Source: Hemibagrus wyckioides (lineage: Eukaryota > Chordata > Actinopteri > Siluriformes > Bagridae). From it: DNA of 64,000 nt. The notes under the pieces were generated by a model that was given only the letters and a program-made list of their open reading frames with translations, ran no database searches and was not told where the DNA came from. Numbering within the stretch: the first letter of the stretch is position 1; every line of letters starts with the position of its first letter. The stretch is taken from NCBI RefSeq assembly GCF_019097595.1, contig NC_080715.1, positions 11,551,573 through 11,615,572 on the forward strand, given 5' to 3'. Of this stretch, positions 24,501 to 37,002 are shown one piece after another. The position numbers were made by a program, and so were the translations under genes.

Positions 24501-27500
24501 GATGGGGCATGCAGTTTAGGAAAATAGTCAACAATGGGGTAGCGTGATGCTGTTGTTGAAAATGTCTCAGACTACATTTACAGTTTTACATTCTTACAAG
24601 TATTACATTCCAGTTTTATGTCTTTATAGGTATATTTAATGTTGTAGAACATCTTCAAAATAAGTCGCTTTCTTTTTTCACGTATGTTACACCAGTTCTA
24701 AACAGTCCCGCCATCTTTTTTCCTTTTGTCCTTCAAACTGCATGAAAGTAACAGCATTACCTCTGTCTTTGTCATATCAATAATTATTCAAACATTATTC
24801 ACACTATTTTTAGTTGTTTTTAGTATTATTATTTGAAAACAGAGAACAGAAACATTAACGATTTTGACATAAATGCTTGAAATTTGTACATAATTTTAGA
24901 GAAGCTTCTGACTTGCCCTCCTTCACCACTGCACTAGCGTTAATATATACAGTGTAAATAGTTTGTCTCTTTCTCAGGCAAACATTCACAATCTTAGTTT
25001 CCAGCTGGACCTTCAGAATATGTCTTTTGCAGGTAATATAAAAAGGATTTGAATAGAGAGAGGTAGGGATTAAGGAAAAACAGTTGATAAATTAATTACA
25101 GGATGGCATGCAGGTGCACTGATCCCTTTTCAGCTTCTCAGGTGGTTTGGGAATGGAGTTATTCTTTTTTGTTCTTGCACAAAATGTTCTTTTCCTCTTC
25201 ACCATGAGCTTTTGTGCTCCACATACATCATCTCCAGCATATGTAAATATTTCAGATGTGCGGTCAAGAGCTGAGAGCCACAATCCTGTCAAAGAACTTC
25301 CTCTGCATTGAATGTACTTTCAGTGAGGAAGACATTTGTACACAAGAGGATTTGCCTTTTAAAGACTTAGGAAATCTTCTGTGATTTAACTAGCCTACAT
25401 TTTGGCACTCCAAATGCTTAGAAATCAGTTTTGTTTTCTCAGTCTATAAGCCAAACCAAAAAAATGGAATAGGTCACACATGGTGTCAAAACAGAGATTT
25501 CCCCAAAAGGTTGAAATAAAACAAGTTGTCAGGCCAGGTTCAAGACAATATGGTAAAGCATGACATGTGCGCTCTGTTGGTGTATTCACTGACTTATCGT
25601 AAGAAGTGATGATGGAACATGGGTTTTAATGATGATAAATGCACACAGGGGCCAAAACATGTTTGTTGTAAGTCACTCAGATGTGAAAACATGGGCTTCA
25701 ATCTGTTAACTTCCTCCAAAGTGTCACTTCGACACATTCCAGCCATTTTTTGTTGTAAGCTATCTAAAGGTCCTCCACTAGAAATGACTCCAGGTTCCAT
25801 TAGGAAGTGATTATAAACAGACACTTCTAAATGGCAGGTTTCTGGTGTACTGAATTAGAGAGAACTGCTAACCCGCTGACCTCGGGAGCTCGGGGCCCCT
25901 GCGACTCTTGTCTATAGTTTAGCATGTATGGATAGAAGGATCAGGGTGTGAACAGTAGATAACAGAAAGGTTTGGTGATGGTCTTGGTTAGGTTTTTGTT
26001 TTTTTGATTTCAAAAGAAATCTGTACAAATTTGAAAAAAACAAGTGTAATGTGGTTGGATTGTGTTTGAATTTATGTGTTAATTCGAAGGAAATGCAAAG
26101 TAACCTCACCTCTTACACGACATGAGTTAAGTGTGATACTGTGTTGCACCAAGCAGTATTTTACGTATCATAATGCACAATTATTGTTGCCACATTTTTT
26201 TAGTTTGTTTGTTTTATTTTTTGCAGGATGACAAATTTATTACCTAGCCCACCATTTAAGTGAAGTCTCCATCTTTTCAAATCCTATTCTTCAACTGCCC
26301 AGAAATCTCTTTTGCTAAGCTAAAATGTGACCAGAATTTTAGCTAGTTTAGTGCATTAATACAAAGAAAAACAAACAAGTAAATGATCATGTAGCACACC
26401 AGTGTTCTAACACAGTGTATTTTCTCCCTTGCCAAAAATCGACAAATCGTTGGCAGTCATTTCAGCTACAAGATGTGCTGTTCTGAATACATCATATTTG
26501 AGTGTAGCTAGTTCTTATTTTCTCTCAGTATATTTAACCATGAGGTAACTCTATGATAAACTAGCAGGAGAGTTATGCAACAGCTTTGTGCTGGACTTTG
26601 AAAAGATCTATAATCCACCTATTAAAAATGTTAGCTGAAGTGTGAAGGAGTAACATGCATTGCCTTAACAGCATTGAGATGCATCGCATGACCAGGAAAG
26701 ACATTATGTTTAAGCATAACTGCATACCAAATCATAAATTTATTACCAACACGGCAATTCAGTGACAAAACCTTACAATTAGTTTTCTCTGAATGACGTG
26801 CAGTCCTTTCTGATGTCAAAACAGATTAATGGTGTTGTCTGAAGCAGTTTCTTTTGTTCTTTTTTTTGTTTGTTTTAAAGAAAATAAAAAACATCCTGTA
26901 GACAAGAACTTGTCAACAAATTTTGTACCATCATGGAAAGACTCTTCTCAGTAGTAAAATTCCATAGCATACATGTGCATGAATGGTTTGTTCAGTTTAG
27001 GAACGCTGGGGTTGGACTGCCTTAGTGTAAGAATAGAAATGTAAATATGGTTCATTTAAAAATAAACTGATTTATACATCTATTTTTTAGCTTCAGAGGT
27101 AGTACAAATACTATAGATCACTATAGTTCTATGACAATAGTTTGTCATATACCTTCACAAATAAAAGTAATCATTACTGTATTTTACTGGGTTCAAACCT
27201 TTCATAAGAAAACACTACTGAGCAATAACCTTTACCAGTATTTAGAAATACTGTTTTTAGCATATAATTAGGACAATAATTTCCTCAGTTTAATTTGTTT
27301 CCTCTTTCTTACCTAAAATTATTCGATATTATCTTAACAACGGTTTTAGTAACGAGTTAACAAAGAGTTCTTTAATTGGGGGAAGTTAATAAAAATAGCT
27401 TGTGTCTATTGAGTATATGGCTCTTATGTAACCCAAGCTTGCAGTTGTTGTCCTCCCATGAAGAGAGACAGATTTATGAAAATAAGAAGTGGATTATCAG

Positions 27501-30489
27501 TCTCACATTACTCTGTTAGCTGGCATGCAACATTGTGGTCTCCTTTTGTGTTTAGCATAACTGACAGCACCACTGCTCATTCTATAAATACCAACCTGGA
27601 TCAAGGACAATGATGGCTCTTGGAAATAACATTGACAGGTTCTGCTTCAGTCAAGGAACTTCCAGTCATAAGACCAAAATACTTTAACAAGAGGAAAGAC
27701 CACATTCCTTAAAGGCCTTGTTTATTTGAATATGGCTTTAGTTTGGTAATGGCCATCTTCGTTGGTGTACGGGTCAACAAATGTTCTTCCTCACACTCTA
27801 CAGAGTGTAATGTTTAAAGGAACTTAAATGTTGCCCATTGTGTGTTCATTGCTGCTTCGAGTCATTACTAATAGGCATTCTATGGTTTATTTTTCCAGCT
27901 TGTTCATCTCAGGTAGTGTGCTCCAGCATTTGCTGCTGTCAGTGATGCTTGTCTCCAAGTTGCCTAAAATAGAATGATGCTGTGAGCATTGGGAAGATGT
28001 TTCTCTCCTTGGGGGGAAAAAAAACTCCCTTACAAATTTTCTGAGAGTCATAGTGAAAACTATTCATGATACAAGTTGTTATTATACTACTGAAAGAGTA
28101 TTAGCTATATTTTAGTAAAGGCTTCATCATGTCTATACACAAAATAATAAATTCTCTCACCAATTCAAGATATTAAACTACAAAAGAACTTGCAAACTGA
28201 GCAAAATAAAAAAAAAAACCTTTACTTGCTTATTTCAATTTGCATGAATCTTTTCATGACATTACCTCCAATATAAAATATTTCATAAATAAAATAGAAA
28301 AGACATGACAGCACACTTTCTGTTAATAACTATTTTCTCTCTAATAGTTGCTGATATGCTAATAGATTTTTTTTTAAAACCTCAAGGTTTGAAAGACAAT
28401 GTAGCTCATCTATGTAGTATGACAATGAAGAAATTCCTTATTAATATATTAAGAATGGACCAAAATTTTCCTTCAGCGCATGGAGTGTTCAGTGTTGGTA
28501 AACTGCAGCAAACTGACTGAACAAAATATACAAAATAAACCCCAAAATAAAAGGAGGGAAAGACACTTTTATTCGTGCATCCTTTATTTATAATTTATTC
28601 AGCACAGTCTATGACTATCTCCCATAATACTTGCATTAATTAATTAATAACATTTTTTACACCAATTTTCACTAGATATTGAGAACAAAAACTTCTGCAT
28701 AACAGATTGCTGCCCAAGTAACAACTGTCCAATTTTAGAAGAACTGGGAAGATAGCATAAAGATCAACCCCGGTGTTGGCTTAAAGTCAGTTTAGTAAGC
28801 AACTTGTGTATCATCATCATATCAGCTGAGGGTCTGGCTGGGTATATTAACATAACGTAATTGATTATTTTTAATAATATGATGGCAGTCAAACAAATAG
28901 CCAATTATATATTTATTTTTAACCAGATTTCTTTTTCTTTCAAAGAAAACTATTTTCTTAATTAATGTCTAGCAAGTTTGTGTTACAAATATTTTTCTGT
29001 ATTAAATATTTTGTTGTGCCTGGCAGAGGCAAGCAGAATTTGGATGAAAGCATCTGAATACTGAGCAAATTCATGATGTTCTCAATTATCACAAGCGTCC
29101 ACAGATGACCAGCTACAAAAGAGCTCCAAATCATTCATGGTTCATGCTTTATTTTGCAGAAGGTTTGAATGCAGATGCAACCTTTCCTGATTGCCAATAG
29201 TAGGTCATTTTAATGAGTACTGTTTGAGTGCTGTGATGAGGCATAAACACTTAGTGAAAAAATCTGCATGTGACTCCTGTGCAATGGTGTGTCCGATCAC
29301 ATAGAAACAGTCACTACATATGTAACTATATATTGTAAAACCAAAAGGTAACCACGATACAAATCAAAACAAAAGGCATAGTCTCATTACTGGCAAAACC
29401 CCAAAAGGTGAATATCTCAGTTATTTAAAGGGAGTAGGATAAGTAGGAACAAGTGTGCATGATTAGTAATCAGAGGCTGCTGAAGAGGATAGAGGTCATG
29501 TGACAAATCAGGTGAAAAGCTGTAGTTCAGTAGTTAGCTGTGGATCATGGAAGTGAAGCAATTCACAAAGGATCCTGGGAAACAGAGTTTTTGAGGATGG
29601 TTCAGAGTTTTTAATTAGATTGTTTGATATAGTCCTAGAATTTTTCAAGAATCAGGAGTCAGTTTTTCAATCAATAGGTTAAAACCTACTACTGTTTTCA
29701 ATAGCTATTTTCCGTACAAATAATTTTAATTGCTTCAAGTGTGAAATTAAATTAAATTACTTTATTGTTATATGTAAAGTTATGTACTCATATGGTCAAA
29801 CGAAAGTCTCTGTTAAACAAAGCACCTTAAATCCCTGACTAGTCATGTCATTTAAAATAATTGCTTTAGATGCAAGGGATCTATATTTAGCAGTCCTAGA
29901 TTCAGAGGTGCTGGATGTGCATTTTGGTATGATATGTTGATTAGAACAAACTTTATGAGATCACAGGCTCCAAACAGAAAAAAAAAAACCCTGGCTCATG
30001 CCTCAAGGCAGCAAGCAGACACTCGGCCTGGCTCTAGACTGTCACTGATTAACTAGGCCTGTTATAAGAATATGAGCTATGTTACAAGAAATGAGAGCAG
30101 CACCTTCCCAAGTGGGATGTATAATGTCCCACTCTAAAGGACTAGACTTGACCTCAAAAGTAGTTCAGTTATCCTAAGTTCAAATAGCCTAAGTTGTTCA
30201 GCATATACAACTTAAGGCATTCAGCAGTTCAACAATCATGACCTGCAAGTTATGCACTCACTGCTGTGGAATTAATGCTCAGTGCCAGTCTCAAGCCTGT
30301 ATAAAATGGGAGGGTTGCATAAGGGAGGGCATTCTGCATAAATCTGTGTCTAATCGAATATGTGGATCAGACGGGCCTCTATGGCAACCCAGGACAGGGA
30401 GCTACAAATCTACAAAAATTCAAGTGAAAAACAAATAAAATTGTTTTGGAGAAAAAAAAAACTTACAATAACTTACAATAACATGGCTG
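21524..30489. other. 9-kb gene-free stretch
   Basis: Mostly unique AT-rich sequence. I looked for exons, tRNA-like heads and transposase blocks and saw none convincing. A short hairpin-like GATATATTTGCAATATATC sits at 24371-24389. 29749-29765 has an AATTAAATTAAATTACTTTATTG motif like a retroelement tail, too short to assign. Confidence 0.5.
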
Positions 30490-31020
30490 CATATGTGTGT
30501 ACACCCCTAACTAATATTTTGTTAAAACACATGTTGTTTGCCTGCAGTCATTTTGGCTTAGAGTCTACCAATTTAGCATCTTGTATTGTCATTATAATTC
30601 CATGCTTCCTTGCAAAAAATGTTCCAGCTCTATCAAAGTACAAGGGGTTCTGAGTATGCCTCATTCTCTTCAAATCATTCCAAAGGTTTTTGATAAGATT
30701 TAGATCTGGCCTCTAACTGGGTCAGTTCTAAAATTTTGATCATCATCTTCTGAAGCCAATGCTTTGTTGGCTTGGATTTGTGCTGTGTGATGTTAACACA
30801 TGATGGAAAGTGAACTTTTAGCCTTCTGGGAGAGGAATCCAAACCTTTTGTAAAAATGGTATGGACTGGTATTTGGGGTTATCTATGCACAGTTCCAGCT
30901 GAAGAAAAGCAGCCCCATATTCTGCTATGACCATCATGCTTCACAGTGGGCATTCTTTGGGGGTTAAACTGTCTTGTTTTGTGCCATCTTTTAGTATTAT
31001 GCCCCAAAAATTATATTGTA
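30490..31020 (-). pseudogene. decayed Tc1-like transposase fragment, minus strand
   Basis: Plus-strand blocks follow, in order, the antisense of a fish Tc1-like element of a different subfamily from the 34.7-kb copy. They include ACACCCCTAACTAATATTTTG at the outer side, TTGCAAAAAATGTTCCAGC, TCAAATCATTCCAAAGG, TTTTTGATAAGATTTAGATC, CTTCTGAAGCCAATG, AGTTCCAGCTGAAGAAAAGC with AGCCCCATA, and CATGCTTCACAGTGGGCAT. These cover the C-terminal catalytic half; the N-terminal half is absent. Numerous substitutions and indels remove all coding ability. Confidence 0.68.
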
Positions 31021-32224
31021 AGATATTTATATTTTTAACAGGATTGTAAATTGGTTAATTCTGGTGACCCTAAAGGCCTAACCACTTGTCTATGAATAGT
31101 GTACTATAACTAGAGGACTTTCAGGAACCTCACTAAAGAAAACAAACCTGTATGACACATGAAGCAGAAAGGTAAAACCTTGGTTTTACAACTAGGCTGT
31201 CTCATTGTCTATTCTGCCTACAGTGTGGGCTCTAATGTTGAAAATGGTTTCGCTTCCAAACCAGTTCACCTCCTATCACCAGTGATCGCTGCTGTCTTAT
31301 AGTGTCTTCAAAACTGTAATCCTCTCCATCAGTATGCCTAAACAGCACGTGATGCAACACTCAACACACTGACTACAGTCAAGTATGATCATGCTGATAT
31401 ACTGAAGATGTTACTTATGTTTATTGTTGCTTCCTAAAGCTTTTTTTTTAACAGTCTGTGTCCATTAAATGTTTTGTTATGACTAAAGAAAATTGAATGA
31501 AACAAACAAAACTGTATGGAGAGTTTAACTACTAAATTAGCCACGAATATACCTATTATTAACACAAATCTTGTTACCTAGAGTATATAGCAGCACACAA
31601 GAAGTTTGCTAATGATGCTAAGTTTAATACAGAACATACTGCAAAACAACATATATCAGGCTAGATATTCTAGCTAACTCAGCTAGCTACTGGCTAAACC
31701 TCTACACGTTAGCAAAGGTTGGATATTAAGATGTGAATTCTCCATAGGTTTTGGTTCACATTATTTGCATATCATTATCACATTATTTTTACACATTTAA
31801 ACTGAATATGTTTGAATAAAGTTTACTGGATAAGTTGGGCCATGGATGAGCACCTGTCTCAGACATTACTACTGATGATTTAGCATTTGGTGTCTGAAGT
31901 ACAGAGGTTCAGCAGGAAGCTGCTTTATTTTGCTATATATCAAAACCTAATTATTTAAACTTTACATATACTGTCTTAAATTTAGATTTTTGGAATGGAA
32001 GTATAGTATTTTTAATACTTTCAAGTCTTTTTTTTAAATACTTAAAATGCCTCTTATTTAATTCTCCATTTATTTATTTGTATATTTACTTTTACTTATT
32101 TGTGTGTTTGTTTGTTTGTTTGTTATTTTGTACCCTTGCTCCTGTTGTTTTTTTTTAGCTCTTGATGCTGGCATGGAATAAAATTTCAATAATTTTTAAT
32201 AATTTAATAATAAAAAATCAGTGG
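31021..32224. other. gene-free unique sequence
   Basis: AT-rich, with no gene or mobile element recognised. A short TTTG run is present at 32107-32122. Confidence 0.5.
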
Positions 32225-33800
32225 AGTCACTGATTAGTCACTTTATATCAGTGGAGTGGATTCTGGTATCTTGTAGTTCAGCTCATTCAATAAGGTCAGG
32301 TTTAAATGTTTTTCCTTTTGTAACAAAGTGGAGGTGGAACACTGAAAGATATAGAGTTCAAAATAATTGCTTTTACTCAGAAGTGCTTCCATGGAGATTT
32401 GGGTGGAGATTAACAGAAGTGATGGAAACAATCTTGTCGAAACCTGACAAGCCACAATCATCAAGGGACATTACAGTCTTGGCTAGAATCTAAGCTGTCT
32501 AATTAATTCTGGTATGATATCTGATAATTAAGCTTATGCATTTAGGTACAATGTTACAATATGACCATATGAATCAAAGTGAAGGTGGAAAATGGATATA
32601 GATCATGAAATTACTGATCTGAAGATACAGAGCATAAACTTACTGTTTTTTAGTCCAAGGTGGTTCTGTGAAGATCGGTTTGGTGATTTAAACTGATGGA
32701 AGTGACAGAAACCACCTTGTAGAAATCTCGAAAACAAAAAGGTTTCTACATTACGAGACAAAACGTTAATGGGAACATTACAGTCTTGGAGGTATAAGAT
32801 GGAAAGATATAGAGCACAAATTAACTGTTTTAGTCAGATGTGCTTCCATGGAGATTTGGGTTGAAACCAGATTCACTGAGGACATTAGAGTCTTAGCTAA
32901 AACCTCCAGAACAATGATCAAATCATTAAATCTAAGCTGTTTAATGGACAGTATTTGGCAGGTAAGCTCTTATGTAACTAGGTCAGATTCGACAATTTGA
33001 CTTCTACGATGGGAAAACACAGAGTACAATATGACTGCTTCTTGTCAGAGATGTTTGCATAAAGATTTGAGCAGATTAATGTTAGCAATGGGAGCATCTT
33101 TGTCAGACCTTGACAAATCACAGTCAGTGTCACTGGGGACATTACAATCTCAGGTAGAATCTCCAGGACGATGATCACATCAGACAATCTAAGCTGTCCA
33201 GTGTATTTTGATATCTGGAAGTTAATATCTAATAGAGTAAAATATTTAACTATTTCACCATTTGAGGCAAAGTGGGTGTGTATGATGGAAAGCTACACAA
33301 AATAACTTTTTTTGTCAGATGTGCTTCCATGGAGATTTGGGTGGAAATTAATGTGAGCAATGGAAAACACCTTTTTGAACCCTGACAAGTCACAATCATT
33401 GTCACTGGGGACATTACAGTCTTAGTTGGAACCTCCAAAACAATGAGCAAATCATAAAATGTAAGCTGTCTAATGGAATGTGTATTTGGCAGTTTAGCTC
33501 TTATGTAGTTAGGTAAGATTTGACTCCAAGGGAAGATGGGAAGTAAAATGGGAAGATATAGAGTTCAAAATGTTTCTTGTCAGAGACATTGCAAATTCAG
33601 GTAGAACCTCCAGGACAATCATCAACAACACTGTCTAGTGGCTATTGATATCTGGTTGATAAGATCCTTATACAGTTAATCATTTGTGGGGGTGTATGAT
33701 GGAAACCAGACAAAATAACATTTATTGTCAGAGGTGCTTCCATGGAGATTTGGGTGGAGATGAACGTTATACATGTAAACCTTGTCGAAACCTGGCAAAC
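32225..33800. repeat. diverged tandem array, about 265-bp monomer
   Basis: The same block recurs about seven times in the same orientation: a TTTTGTCAGATGTGCTTCC-like stretch, CATGGAGATTTGGGTGG, TGGAAACACCTTGTCGAAACC, TGACAAGTCACAATCA, GGGACATTACAGTCTTAG, ACCTCCAGGACAATGATCA, and TCTAAGCTGTCTAATGGA with TTTGGCAG. Anchor positions are near 32384, 32660, 32840, 33048, 33311, 33578 and 33730. Adjacent spacings of 263, 267 and 276 bases suggest a monomer near 265 bp; the shorter spacings (180, 208, 152) are units with internal deletions. Units are visibly diverged, so the array is old. Minus-strand open frames in units 1, 4 and 5 give similar peptides only because the DNA is repeated. I do not recognise the family. 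Confidence 0.8.
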
Positions 33801-34680
33801 CACAATTTGCACAATTGAAAGGATGCACTGTCACGTTATAGTTCCACCTTAAAACTGAACATCCTGCTGACTGGAAAAGTCATGGAAGCCATGGAGGTAT
33901 CGGTTCACTCCTGCAAGGGGGTGGAAAATTAAACAGCTCATACACTGATGGTTGTTGTTGCTTGTCAGAGGAGATGAAGAATCAAAACAAAGGCAGGGCT
34001 CACCTGTAATACTCCACTCATTGGGGAACAATGGCGCACCTGCCAACGGCAGTCTCGAAGCACACAGAAACACGTACACGCAAACTGCAACAATGGTGTT
34101 GGTAACTATTTTAAGAATGTCAACAAGGAGATGACAAACATGTCTAAACACCATAGTCTGGGATTTAAAGCTAAGTGTTTACTTAAGTGCAGACACTGAT
34201 TGATGAATAAGTTGTATCTTAGACCTGGGCTATACCTTTTGTAATATGTGAGACTATTTTTGACTCAGCAAAATTGTTTAGTATTGTTGACTGAAGGAAT
34301 CTCCCGTTTATGCCTGTGCATGTTGTCCTGTGCTGAAAGGCTTGAAGCCCATTTTGCAAGAAGGGAGGACCCCTACTTCATTCACCACAAAGGGAGGAAA
34401 CCATATTGTATGAGAATAAACTAGAGTTGAAAAGAAAATAGGGCAATGGTGACCTCAGTTTTCACTCCAGACAAATTTTGAGTAATCGTTCAAAAAAAAA
34501 AAAAAAACTCCTTTAATGTGTAGAACACTGAAAATTCTCCATAAGCCCAGTAGAGTGTGTTTAATGGGTATGTTTTTATCTAAATTAATGTGCCATAGGT
34601 TTTTTTTTCTAAAGAAAGGAAGTTTCACAGGAACTTGTAATGTAATAGTACTTCAACTTTTAACCTTTTGCTAATAAACA
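33801..34680. other. gene-free unique sequence
   Basis: No gene recognised. An A run is present at about 34492-34507. Sequence immediately before the Tc1 copy is ordinary AT-rich DNA. Confidence 0.5.
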
Positions 34681-34682
34681 TA

Positions 34683-34711
34683 CACTATATTGCCAAAAGT
34701 ATTCGCTCACC
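34683..34711 (+). repeat. left terminal inverted repeat of Tc1 copy 1
   Basis: Starts CACTATATTGCCAAAAG and continues ATTCGCTCACC-like to 34711. It is identical to the reverse complement of 35913-35941. This is the likely transposase binding and cleavage end. Confidence 0.95.
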
Positions 34712-34773
34712 CATCCAAATAATCAGAATCAGGTGTGAATCAGGTGTTCCAATCACTTCCATGGCCACAGGTG

Positions 34774-34780
34774 TATAAAA
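34774..34780 (+). promoter_or_regulatory. TATA-box-like motif upstream of transposase
   Basis: TATAAAA lies 54 bases before the chosen ATG and is preserved in copies 2 (56841-56847) and 3 (62520-62526, minus). If it works as a TATA box, transcription would start about 25-30 bases downstream. That is past the in-frame ATG at 34795 and before the ATG at 34828. Function is inferred from position only. Confidence 0.4.
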
Positions 34781-34827
34781 TCAAGCACCTAGGCATGCAG
34801 ACTGTTTTTACAAACATTTGTGAAAGA

Positions 34828-35859
34828 ATGGGTCGCTCTCAGGAGCTCAGTGAATTCCAGCGTGGAACTGTGATAGGATGCCACCTGTGCAACAAATCCA
34901 GTCGTGAAATTTCCTCGCTCCTAAATATTCCACAGTCAACTGTCAGCTGTATTATAAGAAAGTGGAAGTGTTTGAGAACGACAGCAACTCAGCCACGAAG
35001 TGGTAGGCCACGTAAACTGACGGAGCGGGGTCAGCGGATGCTGAGGCGCATAGTGCGAAGAGGTCGCCAACTTTCTGCAGAGTCAATCGCTACAGACCTC
35101 CAAACTTCATGTGGCCTTCAGATTAGCTCAAGAACAGTGTGCAGAGAGCTTCATGGAATGGGTTTCCATGGCCGAGCAGCTGCATCCAAGCCATGCATCA
35201 CCAAGTGCAATGCAAAGCGTCGGATGCAGTGGTGTAAAGCACGCCGCCACTGGACTCTAGAGCAGTGGAGACGCGTTCTCTGGAGTGACGAATCGCGCTT
35301 CTCCATCTGGCAATCTGATGGACGAGTCTGGGTTTGGCGGTTGCCAGGAGAACGGTATTTGTCTGACTGCATTGTGCCAAGTGTAAAGTTTGGTGGAGGG
35401 GGGATTATGGTGTGGGGTTGTTTTTCAGGAGCTGGGCTTGGCCCCTTAGTTCCAGTGAAAGGAACTCTGAATGCTTCAGCATACCAAGACATTTTGGACA
35501 ATTCCATGCTCCCAACTTTGTGGGAACAGTTTGGAGCTGGCCCCTTCCTCTTCCAACATGACTGTGTACCAGTGCACAAAGCAAGGTCCATAAAGACATG
35601 GATGACAGAGTCTGGTGTGGATGAACTTGACTGGCCTGCACAGAGTCCTGACCTCAACCTGATAGAACACCTTTGGGATGAATTAGAGCGGAGACTGAGA
35701 GCCAGGCCTTCTCGTCCAACATCAGGGTGTGACCTCACAAATGCGCTTCTGGAAGAATGGTCAAAAATTCCCATAAACACACTCCTAAACCTTGTGGACA
35801 GCCTTCCCAGAAGAGTTGAAGCTGTTATAGCTGCAAAGGGTGGACCGACGTCATATTGA
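34828..35859 (+). CDS. Tc1-like DD34E transposase, uninterrupted
   Basis: The enzyme binds the terminal repeats, excises the transposon and inserts it at TA sites in nuclear DNA. The 343-residue frame has the usual Tc1 layout and length. Residues 1-55 form the first helix-turn-helix ([15 protein letters not shown] at about 26-40). An SGRPRKLT linker at 58-65 holds the GRPR hook, and a second helix-turn-helix follows to about 115. The catalytic domain has D154 (LWSDESRF), the glycine-rich [13 protein letters not shown] (189-201), D245 (FQHDCVPVH) and E280 (NLIEHLW). Thirty-four residues separate the last two, so DD34E is complete. The ATG at 34828 gives the normal N-terminus [10 protein letters not shown]; an in-frame ATG at 34795 lies close behind the TATA-like motif. 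Residues differing from both other copies include K45, R50, C105, C123, V247 and G300, so activity is uncertain although the frame is open. Confidence 0.93.
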   Translation: MGRSQELSEFQRGTVIGCHLCNKSSREISSLLNIPQSTVSCIIRKWKCLRTTATQPRSGRPRKLTERGQRMLRRIVRRGRQLSAESIATDLQTSCGLQISSRTVCRELHGMGFHGRAAASKPCITKCNAKRRMQWCKARRHWTLEQWRRVLWSDESRFSIWQSDGRVWVWRLPGERYLSDCIVPSVKFGGGGIMVWGCFSGAGLGPLVPVKGTLNASAYQDILDNSMLPTLWEQFGAGPFLFQHDCVPVHKARSIKTWMTESGVDELDWPAQSPDLNLIEHLWDELERRLRARPSRPTSGCDLTNALLEEWSKIPINTLLNLVDSLPRRVEAVIAAKGGPTSY

Positions 35860-35912
35860 ACCCAATGGATTAGGAATGGGATGTCACTTAAGTTCATATG
35901 CGAGTCAAGGGA

Positions 35913-35941
35913 GGTGAGCGAATACTTTTGGCAATATAGTG
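35913..35941 (-). repeat. right terminal inverted repeat of Tc1 copy 1
   Basis: Reverse complement of 34683-34711 without a mismatch. It ends in the flanking TA at 35942-35943. Confidence 0.95.
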
Positions 35942-35943
35942 TA

Positions 35944-36367
35944 TATTAACCATAAAGTTAATAAGCTCAAATAATAATCTCTGTACATGTTGGCAAACAA
36001 TTTTATTAATGAATCGTACTATACTCAAATTAGATCACAAACGATTGGATACATCTTCTTATACCACAACACTGGTGAAAACTCATAGTCAGAAGGTGAT
36101 TAATGTTTTGTAACAGCAGCTCTGAGAGTTCAAAGTGTATATAAATATGTCATTTCTAATTTGCTATCATTGATGTAGTAACATATTACAGAGGGAGTAA
36201 CACATTTTTTTAATGTTTGTAATTGTTGATAAAACTTTCAGTAAGGAGACACTTTTTTGAACATTAGAACATTTTTCGATGGAGTATTCAGTTAGTTCTT
36301 TGTAACAGAGGTAAAGCTGTTTCATAATGTTTTCTAACACTGGAAAGTATGGAGGGCCTTGTGGAAT

Positions 36368-36413
<46 letters not shown>

Positions 36414-37002
36414 TGCATTGCATTTTAACAAATACACAAATTATTTATATTAGCATATTGCTGTGGTGCAAGTGAAATCAAGCACTTCTGAACATGCTGT
36501 TATGATTGTGTTATGATTGGGAAGGCAAAATACAGGGGAAAAAATTAAAAAAAACTAGAAAAACATTGGATTGGTACCAGTAGTGCTTCAGGCCACATTA
36601 CAATAGACCATCATTGATCATTGGATCATAGGTAAAATTAATTTGTAACGTAAAATTGAGTTTTACAATACTAATTCCAAGGCGTTGCATGCTGCTGTGT
36701 TTAAATGTTAAAACATATATATTGTTTGACATCTGACACTGCTCAGAAGCCTGTGGGAATGACTGTGAGGAAGGGAATAACTGTGATAACAGAAATTAAC
36801 TTGTTTCATGCATGTTCCATTACATTAAACTATAAATGGATGAAATGCTGTATAAGTGTTTAATAAATTAAAAGTTGTCCAGGTTGACTTGGAAAACTTC
36901 TGTTCAAACTTCATTTTTAGAACAGATATCAGTTCTAACTAATTTAATTGGTTCTATTTGGATAAAAATTCCATAAACAAATTGGTAGCCTAATCATTTA
37001 AA
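35944..37002. other. gene-free stretch with TA repeat
   Basis: Unique AT-rich sequence with an imperfect AT microsatellite at 36366-36414. No gene recognised. Confidence 0.5.
36366..36414. repeat. imperfect (AT)n microsatellite
   Basis: AT run of about 49 bases with AA interruptions near 36379 and 36408. Confidence 0.95.

Larger units (their letters stand above)
34681..35943 (+). mobile_element. full-length Tc1-like transposon, copy 1
   Basis: A complete Tc1/mariner-superfamily element. It is flanked by TA dinucleotides (34681-34682 and 35942-35943), the expected target duplication, and its 29-bp terminal inverted repeats are a perfect match to each other. The 1259-bp inside carries one transposase gene reading rightwards and no intron. 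Relative to copies 2 and 3 it has an 11-bp tandem duplication (GAATCAGGTGT twice, about 34726-34747) between the left terminal repeat and the gene. The terminal repeats are short, unlike the roughly 200-bp repeats of Sleeping Beauty-type elements. Confidence 0.96.

Noticed and set aside
34795..34827. Upstream in-frame ATG as the transposase start
   Set aside because: Only 21 bases after the TATA-like motif, so likely upstream of the transcript start; the family length fits the ATG at 34828.
35151..35897. Long minus-strand open frame (248 residues) opposite the Tc1 transposase
   Set aside because: It is the antisense shadow of the transposase. Similar minus frames appear in copies 2 and 3 only because the DNA is the same, and they have no transposon or other protein motif.
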